Source: Dickeya undicola
Lineage (GTDB): Bacteria > Pseudomonadota > Gammaproteobacteria > Enterobacterales > Enterobacteriaceae
Length of the DNA stretch: 64,000 nt
Direction: 5' to 3'
NCBI RefSeq assembly: GCF_000784735.1
Contig: NZ_JSYG01000037.1
Location: forward strand, 95,870-159,869
Part shown: positions 48,483 to 57,094 of the stretch, in pieces
How positions within the stretch are numbered: the stretch's first letter is position 1
Layout: every line of letters starts with the position of its first letter
Made by a program: the position numbers and the translations under genes
The notes under the pieces: model-generated
Database searches by the model: none
Told to the model about the DNA's origin: nothing
Seen by the model: only the letters and a program-made list of their open reading frames with translations

Positions 48483-50659
48483 TTCATTTTATGCAAGGAA
48501 CACCGGAAATATGTATTATCGGCCGTACTAATTTCTCTACAGGAATTGGTGCTGTGTGCTATTCAGCTTGTGAACTTCTTTCCAGATATTTCCCTGTTTG
48601 TCTGTATCCTACAGATTTACCTCCACATGCACAAGAGTATATATCTCTACCTAATAATAGATTGATTCCTATATGTAAGGATTTTTCTAATATAAAGGTT
48701 TATTTTTATACTGATGTTTTATGGAATGGTGAGTATGATTTAAATTATACACTAATTCCTCTTTCTTCTAATGTATTACGTATCGCTCATATTGCTTACG
48801 ATTCAGATTTATTTCCTAATAAATGGGTGAGTATACTTAACGAACGATTCGATGTGGCCTATTTTACTAGCCATCATCTTGAAGAGATTGCTATTAATAG
48901 TGGTATTAAAATTGCAGTTGGCACATTACCTGTTGGTTTAGATTTTGATGAACTTCTTTGTCGGGATTTCAGAAAGAATGATCAGGTTGTCAGATTCGGA
49001 TCTATTGCAGCTTTTCATAAAAGAAAAGGTAGCAACATATTAATTGATGCATTTATAGAGGAATTCAAAGGGCAAGATGATGTTGAGCTTGTCATGCATT
49101 CTAATCTTGCGATTGGTTCCGTTTTAAATGATATACAAAAGAAAACGAATGAATTAAATGTAAAGAATATTGTTCTAAGTCATTCGAATCTGAACAATGC
49201 TGAGAAGTTAAACTTATTAGAGTCATTTGATATTTTTGTCAATTTCTCTCGAGGTGAGGGATATTCAATAGGTCCGAGAGAAGCGCTGGCTCTTGGCAAG
49301 CAATTGGTTTTATCTGAAATTGGTCCCCACTATGATTTACTCGGTATTCCAGGTACTTATGGTGCTACGGCTTCGATTAGAACGCCTGCGCGTTATCCTG
49401 AGATCGATAATCTTATTATTGGTCACCAGTTTAGTGTATCAGTCGAAGATGCTCGTTTTTGGTTAAGAAAATCTTATGAATCATTTCTTCAGCATTCATC
49501 TTGTGAGGAAATAAGATTACGTCGCCAACGCGCTGCTGAATTTTCATTTTCTGCGTTGGCTGTACGTTTTGCTGAAACTATTGTTCCTGAGATAATTAAA
49601 TTCAAAGATACAAAAAAAAGCTCTACATTCTCTCATATCCCAGTGTCGTGTAGGAATATAGCAAAGAAAATATTAGGAGAGCATGGCGAATCACTATCAG
49701 TCAGAAATAGATATGTCTTACCTGCACATGATGGTGGTTTTTTCTCTGTATTTAATGCTTTTATGAGCCATCTGTGTTGGGATGTTAATGAAGATAAATG
49801 TCATATGGTTTTACCTGATTGGGATGTATCAAGATTACTTAAGCGCCAGGGAGATAAAAAACTAATCAGTTTCTGTTATGGGAAACCTGATGATGGCAAT
49901 ATATGGTTAAAAATATTTAAACCATTATATGATCTAAGTGATGAACAGATGAATGATGAGCATTTCTTATACTCTAAATCTGTTCTGCCAGAAACAACCT
50001 GGAACCAGCACCGTGAACCATTATTAACTTATGTCTATGCATATGACTTATATATTAGTGGAGAATTCCAACGATTCCGGAAACAATATCATGAAGTATA
50101 TAAGAGGCATATTCATCTTAGAGATGAATATCAGCGTGAAATAGAAGATTTTTGTCACCAGAAATTTAATGAAAAATTTATGATAGCCGCTCATGTGAAA
50201 CATCCGAGTCATATGATCGAGCAACCTGGGATGTGCATAGCACATGCTGAACTATTCATCAATGCTATTTTTGAAAAAGTGGAGCAATTAGGTTTTAGTA
50301 TTCATGATGACAATTGGGGAGTCTTTTTAGCGACAGATCAAGATCGAGTTGTGGCTCAATTTAAAGATGTCTTTAAAGACAAAGTCTGTTTTTATGACGA
50401 TGTTCGCAGGACGAAGATCTCTGAAGATGAACTTTATGACGCCTTATCTGATGAAGATAAAGCGGCTGAAGGATTCCAGGTTCAGCATCTCGTCGCTGCG
50501 GATCCTGACAGTTGGTCGTTTCGAATGGCTTGGGAAGTCATCCGGGATGCGATCACCATGTCCCATTGTCGGACTCTTTATCATGTCGTAAGTAATGTAT
50601 CTACCGCTGTTTCTTATATAAATCCAGCAATAGAGCTTCATTTTATTAAGAGTGAGTAA
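48479..50659 (+). CDS. Two-domain transferase: GT4-like N-terminus, unassigned C-terminal domain
   Basis: The 726-residue protein has two halves. Residues about 8-375 look like a GT-B transferase: GIGAVCYSACELL, VRFGSIAAFHKRKGSNILI, and an EX7E-like E...E in SRGEGYSIGPREALALG. Residues about 410-725 are another domain, starting RNRYVLPAHDGGFFSVFNAF and containing FMIAAHVKHPSH, FLATDQDRVVAQFKDVF and HVVSNVSTAVSYI. The HVKHPSH and SNxSTAV elements are faintly like GT-B fucosyltransferases of the NodZ/FUT8 type, but I do not claim membership. It overlaps both neighbours, and the AT-rich codon use fits the rest of the block. Confidence 0.6.
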   Translation: MIHFMQGTPEICIIGRTNFSTGIGAVCYSACELLSRYFPVCLYPTDLPPHAQEYISLPNNRLIPICKDFSNIKVYFYTDVLWNGEYDLNYTLIPLSSNVLRIAHIAYDSDLFPNKWVSILNERFDVAYFTSHHLEEIAINSGIKIAVGTLPVGLDFDELLCRDFRKNDQVVRFGSIAAFHKRKGSNILIDAFIEEFKGQDDVELVMHSNLAIGSVLNDIQKKTNELNVKNIVLSHSNLNNAEKLNLLESFDIFVNFSRGEGYSIGPREALALGKQLVLSEIGPHYDLLGIPGTYGATASIRTPARYPEIDNLIIGHQFSVSVEDARFWLRKSYESFLQHSSCEEIRLRRQRAAEFSFSALAVRFAETIVPEIIKFKDTKKSSTFSHIPVSCRNIAKKILGEHGESLSVRNRYVLPAHDGGFFSVFNAFMSHLCWDVNEDKCHMVLPDWDVSRLLKRQGDKKLISFCYGKPDDGNIWLKIFKPLYDLSDEQMNDEHFLYSKSVLPETTWNQHREPLLTYVYAYDLYISGEFQRFRKQYHEVYKRHIHLRDEYQREIEDFCHQKFNEKFMIAAHVKHPSHMIEQPGMCIAHAELFINAIFEKVEQLGFSIHDDNWGVFLATDQDRVVAQFKDVFKDKVCFYDDVRRTKISEDELYDALSDEDKAAEGFQVQHLVAADPDSWSFRMAWEVIRDAITMSHCRTLYHVVSNVSTAVSYINPAIELHFIKSE

Positions 50660-51416
50660 TTTTGTGATAGCTGAGAAAGTTAATAGAATTGCTATTGTCA
50701 GTTCGCCTAGAAGTGGTAATTCATGGATCCGCAGTGTGATTGCTGGCTCTTTGAATATGCCTGAAATGGCTGTGCACAATATTGCAGATATTCGTGATGA
50801 GTTGCCTGAAAGAGTTTTTTTACAAATACACTGGTATAGGGAGCCAGGCTTTCAGAAGTGGTTAGACGATAACCATTTCAAAGTAATTTGTGTAGCTCGG
50901 CATCCATTAGATGTTCTACTATCTATTTTGCATTACATTCGATATGAAAAAGCCACATCAAGGTGGCTGGATGGTAATGGGAGCATACCGGATAGTTTAA
51001 AGCTAGCATCATCTGCCTCAACTGATTTCTTAGATTATGCATTGAGTTTTGGTGCATATAATTTATTATCGGTATCTGAATTTTGGTGGCAAGATCCGAA
51101 TGTTATCAAAATTCGATATGAGGATTGTGTTGCGGATCCTGTTGGAGAGTTGGGCACTTTAGTTGAAAGATTCGGTGGTTCTCAAAAAGCTATTTATGAC
51201 ATGCTAGAAAAAAATAGTATCGAAAATATGCAAAGAACTCCTAACCGGCATGGATGGAAAGGGATGCCTGGATTATATAAAAAGCTTATTCCAACAAGCT
51301 ATATGTTTAAGATATATAAAAAACATAAACAGCTGTTTGATGTTCTAGGTTATGATTTTTCTCTTTACTTTCTTACGAAAACGCAAGCTGAAAGAAATTG
51401 GATATCATATTTGTAA
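50652..51416 (+). CDS. Sulfotransferase-domain protein
   Basis: The 254-residue protein has the PAPS-dependent sulfotransferase pattern: 5'-phosphosulfate loop IVSSPRSGNSWIRSVI (about residues 15-30), and 3'-phosphate motif VICVARHPLDVLLSILHYI (about 78-96), then IRYEDCVADPVGELGTLVERFGG. It is therefore likely to sulfate a sugar of the surface glycan. No PAPS-synthesis genes are nearby; the host supply from cysteine metabolism would serve. Start uncertain: GTG 50652 overlaps the previous gene by 8 bases; GTG 50664 is also possible. Confidence 0.75.
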   Translation: MSNFVIAEKVNRIAIVSSPRSGNSWIRSVIAGSLNMPEMAVHNIADIRDELPERVFLQIHWYREPGFQKWLDDNHFKVICVARHPLDVLLSILHYIRYEKATSRWLDGNGSIPDSLKLASSASTDFLDYALSFGAYNLLSVSEFWWQDPNVIKIRYEDCVADPVGELGTLVERFGGSQKAIYDMLEKNSIENMQRTPNRHGWKGMPGLYKKLIPTSYMFKIYKKHKQLFDVLGYDFSLYFLTKTQAERNWISYL

Positions 51417-51844
51417 TGTTTTATGAATCTGATTATATTCGCTGAGTGTTTTAAATGGTACTAAGCTGATTTTGTTTATCAATTTTAGCTTGCCGATAAT
51501 ATCGGTGCTGTCTCGACGTATAGTGCTGTGCTACTGATGTCGTTAGGTTACTTTATTTTGAATCAGGATTGCTTAATTTATCTTTCTTAGTAAAGATAAG
51601 CGAGTTTTCATTATGTTCCATATGGAGAATATTGCGTAAATCGTATATATACCAGGTGCCTGTTGCTTGAGCTAAATATGATTGAATAAACTTCGTGATA
51701 ATCAATTTATAACTGTCAGTCAAATGTAGGCTATTAATATCTTAATTGGTAAATTTGTCTTTGTTTTAGGTTCATATTAATTTGAAGACTTTATTTATAC
51801 AATAGGGGTATACTAAGTCCTTTTTAAGGAGAGGTTCTAGAACG
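51417..51844. other. AT-rich intergenic region before wzm
   Basis: These 428 bases contain no supportable gene. A small hairpin (TTATCTTT/AAAGATAA, 51578-51599) may end the upstream transcript. A TATACT at 51809-51814 could be a -10 box for wzm-wzt, but no good -35 is placed for it. Confidence 0.45.
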
Positions 51845-52645
51845 ATGCAAGGCTGTACTAGCAGAATCGCTATCAAAGATATAACCCAATCTTTCAAGAG
51901 ATATTCTCTTTTTAGTATGTTAGGGTGGCAAGATATAAAACAACGATATCGGCGTTCTGCTCTTGGGCCATTCTGGCTTACTATGAGCATGGGCGTTATG
52001 ATCGGTACTATTGGTATAGTTTTTGGTCAGATATTTAATTCTCCTATGATAGATTTTTTCCCTTTTCTTTCTATTGGGATGATTATATGGGCTTTCATGT
52101 CTGCCACTGTATCTGAAGGATGTACAGCTTTTATTAGCTCTGAAGGAATTATTAAACAACTGTCTATCCCTTTGTTTGTTCATATTCTTAGGATGATGTG
52201 GCGGAATGTTTTGATTTTATTGCACAATATAATTATATTGCCATTGGTTTTTTTATCAGTCGGGAAATTACCTGGCTTCATAATGTTACTGTCAATCCCT
52301 GGCTTTTTTTTTGTAATACTTAATTTAATGTGGATTTCACTAATTTTAGGTATAATGTGTACGCGCTACAGAGATTTATCCCAGATTATTAATAGCATAT
52401 TACAGGTGGTTTTTTATCTTACACCGATTATGTGGATGCCGAATTTATTGCCTAAACGTTCAAGTTTATATTTGCTTGATATTAATCCAATATATCATTT
52501 GATTGAAGTGATAAGAGCTCCTCTCCTTGGCAATTATCCCTCTTTGATTAGTTGGGGGGTTTCCGCTAGTTTAGCTATTTTAGGGTGGAGTATAACTATT
52601 TTAGTATATGGCCGGTATAGAAATAGAATTGCATATTGGCTGTAA
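51845..52645 (+). CDS. wzm: ABC-2 type polysaccharide export permease
   Basis: The 266-residue permease has six membrane helices and the Wzm/KpsM pattern: the cytoplasmic N-terminal LGWQDIKQRYRRSALGPFWLTMSMG and the later ILGIMCTRYRDLSQIINSILQVVFYLTPIMW. With Wzt it carries undecaprenyl-diphosphate-linked O-polysaccharide across the inner membrane, so the chain is finished in the cytoplasm. AAGGAGAGG lies about 11 bases upstream. The wzt start is 20 bases past its stop. Confidence 0.92.
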   Translation: MQGCTSRIAIKDITQSFKRYSLFSMLGWQDIKQRYRRSALGPFWLTMSMGVMIGTIGIVFGQIFNSPMIDFFPFLSIGMIIWAFMSATVSEGCTAFISSEGIIKQLSIPLFVHILRMMWRNVLILLHNIIILPLVFLSVGKLPGFIMLLSIPGFFFVILNLMWISLILGIMCTRYRDLSQIINSILQVVFYLTPIMWMPNLLPKRSSLYLLDINPIYHLIEVIRAPLLGNYPSLISWGVSASLAILGWSITILVYGRYRNRIAYWL

Positions 52646-52665
52646 CATTGAGAAGCGAAGATATA

Positions 52666-53406
52666 ATGGCCTCGATTGTATTTAATAATGTATGTGTTGA
52701 TTTTCCTATATATAATGCTAGTCAGCGCTCTCTGAAAAATAGTCTTTTACGAGCAACAACAGGTGGTCAGTTGGGGGCTGATGGACAAGGGAAAGTAGTT
52801 GTCCGTGCTTTAGAGGATTTGACTTTTACTCTCAATGATGGTGATAGAGTTGGACTGTTAGGACATAATGGTGCTGGTAAGAGTACATTACTGCGGGTGT
52901 TGAGTGGTGTCTATCAGCCCACATCAGGTCGTGTTGATATTCAAGGTGAAATTGGTTCTCTTATCGATATATCTTTGGGCATCGACCCCGAGGCTACAGG
53001 AAGAGAGAATATATATATAAGAGGTGCGTTGCTTGGGATGAGCAAAGCGAGAATTACCAGGGAGCTTGATGAGATCATAGAGTTTTCTGAGTTGGGTAAT
53101 TTTATTGATATGCCTCTTAGGACTTATTCTAGTGGCATGCATCTTCGGCTTGCTTTTTCAATTTCTACTATACTACGTCCTGAGATCCTGATAATGGATG
53201 AGTGGCTCTCTGTCGGAGACGAAAATTTTAAGCATAAGGCCGAAGTGAGAATGGTAGAAATGGTGAAATCGTCTAATATATTGATTATTGCCAGCCATTC
53301 AAAAGAACTGATATACAAAATTTGCAATAAAGTATTGTGGCTTGAACACGGAAAACTTAAATTGGATGGTGATGCGATTGCTGTCGCTAATCAATATTTT
53401 TCATAG
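52666..53406 (+). CDS. wzt: ABC polysaccharide export ATPase, short form
   Basis: The 246-residue ATPase has Walker A GLLGHNGAGKSTLLR, the signature loop in the polysaccharide-exporter form YSSGMHLRLAFSI, Walker B EILIMDEWLSVGD and the H-loop ASHSKEL. Start ATG 52666 (MASIVF) is preferred over a longer frame that overlaps wzm. The protein ends right after the nucleotide-binding domain, so it lacks the C-terminal carbohydrate-binding domain of O9a or common-antigen Wzt. Export is then probably not gated by recognition of a chain-end cap through Wzt. Confidence 0.92.
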   Translation: MASIVFNNVCVDFPIYNASQRSLKNSLLRATTGGQLGADGQGKVVVRALEDLTFTLNDGDRVGLLGHNGAGKSTLLRVLSGVYQPTSGRVDIQGEIGSLIDISLGIDPEATGRENIYIRGALLGMSKARITRELDEIIEFSELGNFIDMPLRTYSSGMHLRLAFSISTILRPEILIMDEWLSVGDENFKHKAEVRMVEMVKSSNILIIASHSKELIYKICNKVLWLEHGKLKLDGDAIAVANQYFS

Positions 53407-53432
53407 AAAAAAATTATTTTGCGGGGTGTGGA

Positions 53433-54362
53433 ATGTATTCTGATAAAGTGCTAATTACTGGTGCGTCAGGTGTTATCGGCAGAGCATTGGAACAAGAATT
53501 AGAAAAGGCTGGATATATGAATGTCGTTTCTATTTCCAGCGCTCAGGTTGATTTGAGAAATCAATCTCTTACAGAAGCGTTTTTTGAAGAAGTAAAACCT
53601 AAAATAGTGTACCATTTGGCTGCTCGCGTTTATGGAATCATGGGCAACCTGCAGAACAAAGGTCGTGCCTATCTAGATAACGTAAGAATTAACACTAACG
53701 TTGTTGATGCTAGCCAAAAATGTGGAGTAAAGAAGATTATAGCCATGGGATCTTCAGCAATCTACTCAGATAATGTGATTTTACCTATGAGTGAAGATCA
53801 GGTTTGGAATGGCGCTCCTCACTATTCTGAAGCCCCGTATGCTCATAGTAAACGGTCTATGCTAGCTCATCTTGAGGCCTACAAGGATCAATATGATCTG
53901 GATTATGCATTTTGTATTTCAACGAACTTATATGGACCATATGATAAGTTTGATGAGAAATGGGGGCATGTTATCCCTTCTCTTATCTCTAAGTTTTATA
54001 ACGCAGAGAGAAATGATGGTGAAGTAAGCGTATGGGGAACGGGAAAAGCAAAACGTGATTTTTTGTTCAGTGATGATGCTGCATATGCAATGCGTATGAT
54101 AGCAGAAAGCTTTACTGGGCCTATTAACCTAGCGACTGGTATGACTCACACTATCTATGAAGTAGTGGAAATGCTTTCTAAGATCTCTAATTTAAAGAGA
54201 TCAGTAAATTGGGATAGTAGCAAGCCTGATGGACAGTACTTGCGTGATTATGATGTAAGTAATTTAAGAACTATAGGTTTTTCTCCTCGTTATAATTTAT
54301 TCGAAGGACTGGAGAAAACATATACTTGGTATAAAGAAAACAATAAGATAGCTAGATGCTAG
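53433..54362 (+). CDS. GDP-fucose-synthase-like SDR with Ala replacing the epimerase Cys
   Basis: The 309-residue extended SDR resembles Fcl/WcaG (GDP-4-keto-6-deoxymannose 3,5-epimerase-4-reductase): GASGVIGRALE, VYHLAARVYGIMGN, GSSAIYSD, YAHSK and TNLYGPYDKF. In E. coli numbering, which fits without gaps here, the reductase residues Ser107, Tyr136 and Lys140 and the acid/base His179 are present, but Cys109 is Ala109. Cys109 is one of the two epimerisation residues in the E. coli enzyme. This protein may thus reduce without full epimerisation, or act on another sugar. It starts 26 bases after wzt. Confidence 0.75.
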   Translation: MYSDKVLITGASGVIGRALEQELEKAGYMNVVSISSAQVDLRNQSLTEAFFEEVKPKIVYHLAARVYGIMGNLQNKGRAYLDNVRINTNVVDASQKCGVKKIIAMGSSAIYSDNVILPMSEDQVWNGAPHYSEAPYAHSKRSMLAHLEAYKDQYDLDYAFCISTNLYGPYDKFDEKWGHVIPSLISKFYNAERNDGEVSVWGTGKAKRDFLFSDDAAYAMRMIAESFTGPINLATGMTHTIYEVVEMLSKISNLKRSVNWDSSKPDGQYLRDYDVSNLRTIGFSPRYNLFEGLEKTYTWYKENNKIARC

Positions 54363-54486
54363 TAATTTTCGACTTTATACTATTGGATAGTATATTGCTA
54401 CGTTGACTGTGGCTGTATTATCTCAAACCTGATCTGACAGTTACCGGTTATTTATACAGGTATCTGTCGGATGGTAATGCATCCAA

Positions 54487-54932
54487 TTAGTAGGACATGT
54501 ATTTTTCAATAAACGCTCCGATGACTTTTTCGTGGATCTCAACTGAACGCGAGAAGCAGATTGTTTTACGATCCAATCGCTTAATGCGGGTGCGAAGTGT
54601 CAGGTTATTACGCTCAATACGTTGGGTGAATATTTTTCCGGTCAGATGCTTATCTTTCGGTACCTCCCGGTCATAGCTGCCCCAGTCGTCGCTGGTGATC
54701 ATGCCGATGTTGAATGGCGTAAGCAGTGCCAATAGCTCCCGGCAGATTTCATCGGTTCGGGGACCAAACGTGTAGGCCAGTACACCGCCTGTTTTGGTGT
54801 TGTACGCGACCAGAGCCAGTGCTGCCGTGCTTTACTGCCAACGAAACTCCATTGCTCATCAAGTTCGCAGATAAGCGCCACATCAGCATGGGTAACGGGC
54901 GAGGACGTTATGCGCTTTGGCGCGAGTTTTTT
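54487..54932 (-). pseudogene. insB: IS1 insB' (frameshifted)
   Basis: After the slippery A6C run the insB frame reads KKLAPKRITSSPVTHADVALICELDEQW and SKARQHWLW, then moves to the +1 frame as AYNTKTGGVLAYTFGPRTDE through ERNNLTLRTRIKRLDRKTI. One base appears to be missing near 54809 (TGG T-C GCG where TGG TAC GCG is expected). Every other block of InsB is present, so the element is probably inactive. Confidence 0.85.
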
Positions 54933-55180
54933 AAAGTCAGGATGACGGTGTTAATGCCAATTTTCAGTGTCCTGGCGGTATCGCGAACCCCAGCACCATT
55001 GAAGGCCATGTCAGTGATCTGCGCTTTAATACCAGGCTTACGGGCTTCATAAGCGTAAATGAGCTGAAACACTCGGTGGCAGTCACGGCAGCGAAATCTG
55101 TCGTGGCCTTTAGGGTTCTGACCATGGCGGTAAACCTGAGCAGACTGACAACGGGGGCAATGAACGTTAACGCTGGCCAT
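54908..55180 (-). CDS. insA: IS1 InsA
   Basis: The 90-residue protein matches IS1 InsA, with the N-terminal zinc finger CPRCQSAQVYRHG..CRDCHRVFQ and a helix-turn-helix later on (GVRDTARTLKIGINTVI). InsA alone represses IS1; the active transposase InsAB' arises by a -1 shift at an A6C slippery run. That run is present (complement of 54926-54932) just before the insA stop. The frame is intact, but the transposase part is broken. Confidence 0.9.
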   Translation of the reverse strand: MASVNVHCPRCQSAQVYRHGQNPKGHDRFRCRDCHRVFQLIYAYEARKPGIKAQITDMAFNGAGVRDTARTLKIGINTVILTLKNSRQSA

Positions 55181-55255
55181 AATAGAACCTCAAAATCCCG
55201 TATTATATACCAGATTCAACTAATTAGAGGCATCACCCTTAATCTGTATAAAACC

Positions 55256-55614
55256 ATGTTGAAAATTTTTCTTAGATATGCCTGATTGGCGGGATCAACA
55301 CCGCCATCCATTGGTTGACCTTTGCAGTTGTTTATTCATCATTTGGTCAACAGCAAATGATTAGTAACTTTGCTGCTTTCTGTATGGCTGTTACTTTTAG
55401 TTTTTTTGCTAATGCAAAATGGACTTATCAAGTAGAGCACACTACTGCAAAGTATTTTTTATATGTGGGGTTCATGGGCTTGCTCGCTCTAGGTTGTGGC
55501 TATCTGGCGGATAGAGTGGAGCTAAGTCCAATTTTAACCCTGTTATGCTTCTCTTTGATAAGTTTATTCGTCGGATTTATATACTCGACTTACATCGTAT
55601 TTAGGGCAGAGTAA
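55256..55614 (+). pseudogene. gtrA: gtrA, bactoprenol-linked glucosyl flippase (frameshifted)
   Basis: The reading MLKIFLRYA, a one-base gap, then LIGGINTAIHWLTFAVVY and SNFAAFCMAVTFSFFANAKWTYQ gives a GtrA of the normal 119-120 residues. The single missing base at about 55281 creates a TGA (55283-55285), so only a 99-residue piece without the first helix could be read. GtrA flips undecaprenyl-phosphate glucose for O-antigen modification. Upstream sequence is cut by IS1; the stop overlaps gtrB (TAATG). Confidence 0.88.
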
Positions 55615-55721
55615 TGAAAATATCTCTTGTTGTACCTGTTTTTAATGAAGAAGAAACAATTCCATTATTTTACCGTGCTGTCCGTGATTTTCATGGTTTT
55701 TCTGGGCATTCAGTAGAGTGA
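55614..55721 (+). pseudogene. gtrB: gtrB fragment, cut by an IS3 element
   Basis: It starts with [20 protein letters not shown], the N-terminus of the bactoprenol glucosyltransferase GtrB (about 300 residues when whole). Only 35 codons remain; the IS3-family inverted repeat follows at 55719 and its first bases make the stop. The rest of gtrB and the serotype-specific third gene are not found on the far side of the IS. Confidence 0.88.
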
Positions 55722-55748
55722 TCCTACCCACGTAATGTGGACACAGCC

Positions 55749-56602
55749 CTAAGCGAGGTTCTGGTTTTCAAATTGTTCCGGACTGATACCGCCACAGGCA
55801 CTGTGACGGCGCCACCGATTGTAATCACACTCGATATAATTAAATACCGTCGTCCGCATTATTTCCCGACTGACAAAGCGTTCACCATGGATGCATTCGA
55901 CTTTCAGTGAGTGGAAGAAGCTTTCCGCACAGGCATTATCGTAGCAGCAACCTTTTGCACTCATGCTCCCATGCAGATTATGCCGTTTCAGCAGGCTCTG
56001 GTAATCCGCTGAGCAGTACTGCCCGCCACGGTCAGTGTGAACAATAACGTTTTTCGGTCGTTTACGCCGCCACAGTGCCATCTGTAGCGCATCACAGGCC
56101 AGCTGTGCCGTCATCCTCGATGACATCGACCAGCCAATAACAGCACGCGACATAGGTCAATGACGACGGCCAGATACAGCCAGCCTTCATCTGTACGTAA
56201 ATACGTGATATCTCCCACCCATTTTTGATTTGGACCGCTGGCGATGAAATCTTGCTTCAGCAGATTTTCAGACACAGGCAGCCCGTGCTCCCGGTAACTG
56301 ACAGGACTGAACTTCCGGGCCGCTTTTGCCCGCAGCCCCTGACGGCGCAGGCTGGCAGCAATGGTTTTCACATTATATTCCGGTAGCTCATCAGCCAGTC
56401 GCGGGGCACCGTACCGCTGTTTGGCGTTATTGAATGCCTTACTGACGGCATCATCACAGACACGTCGGAACCGCTGACGCGAGCTGACCTGATGGCGGCG
56501 ACAACGCCAGGCATACCAACCGCTGCGGGCGACCCGAAGCACCCGGCACATGGCTTTGATGCTGAACTCTGCCTGATGTTTTTCGATAAAGACAACCTTC
56601 AT
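55749..56602 (-). pseudogene. IS3-family OrfB transposase (frameshifted)
   Basis: The DDE transposase core is whole except for one missing base near 56150. The first part reads to [23 protein letters not shown] with the first Asp, then the frame moves and continues [24 protein letters not shown] (second Asp) and [17 protein letters not shown] (Glu). Restoring one G gives DLWSRAVIGW, the usual sequence. Confidence 0.88.
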
Positions 56603-56898
56603 TTCAGGCGCTTCGCAAAGTATGTCGCGGCCTTTTGGAGAATGGCCAGCTCTTCGGCCTGTTCAGCCAGCTGGCGTTTGAGGCGGGCATTTTCGGCCGC
56701 CAGTTCATTCTCGCGCTCTGAGGTGGTCATCTGTTGCTGTTGTTTACTGCGCCAGTTGTAGAGCTGGGATTCATAAAGGCTGAGCTCGCGGGCAGCGGCA
56801 GCGACACCGATGTGTTCAGCGAGTTTCAGAGCTTCATCGCGGAATTCGGGTGTATACTGTTTACGGGCCGTTTTGCTGGTTGATGCTGGTTTTGTCAT
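56599..56898 (-). CDS. IS3-family OrfA transposase subunit
   Basis: The 99-residue OrfA begins [22 protein letters not shown] (shown in part), has the helix-turn-helix [20 protein letters not shown] and a leucine-zipper-like C-terminus ([23 protein letters not shown]). Its end overlaps orfB by 4 bases, where a -1 programmed shift would make OrfAB. It is intact, but the transposase core is not. Confidence 0.9.
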   Translation of the reverse strand: MTKPASTSKTARKQYTPEFRDEALKLAEHIGVAAAARELSLYESQLYNWRSKQQQQMTTSERENELAAENARLKRQLAEQAEELAILQKAATYFAKRLK

Positions 56899-57094
56899 GA
56901 GTAATCACCTCTGGTTGAGAGTTTACTCACTTAGTCGCGTGTCCACTGATGGTGGGGAGGATCATAAATTCTGGGGGAATGACAAATTTACACATAAAAA
57001 GGCATAGAGATGATTTCACTGAATTTGTTAGTAAATCAGTAGACCACAAAACTCTATACCTGTCTCGTTTATACCTTAGTGAATTACCAAACAA

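Larger units (their letters stand above)
54473..55237 (-). mobile_element. IS1-family insertion element
   Basis: The element is 765 bases long, close to the 768 of IS1. Terminal inverted repeats GGTAATGCATCCAATTAG (54473-54490) and, inverted at 55220-55237, GGTGATGCCTCTAATTAG match at 14 of 18. It carries insA and a broken insB on the minus strand. The flanks (CTGTCGGAT and CTTAATCTG) do not form a target duplication. Confidence 0.9.
55719..56964 (-). mobile_element. IS3-family insertion element
   Basis: The 1246-base element has inverted ends beginning TGATCCTACCCAC (55719) and, inverted at 56952-56964, TGATCCTCCCCAC, with further similarity inward (GTGGACAC). It carries orfA and a broken orfB on the minus strand. 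Flanks (GAG and TAA) do not match, so no target duplication remains. Confidence 0.9.

Noticed and set aside
54464..54472. Target-site duplication of the IS1-like element
   Set aside because: Left flank CTGTCGGAT and right flank CTTAATCTG do not match.
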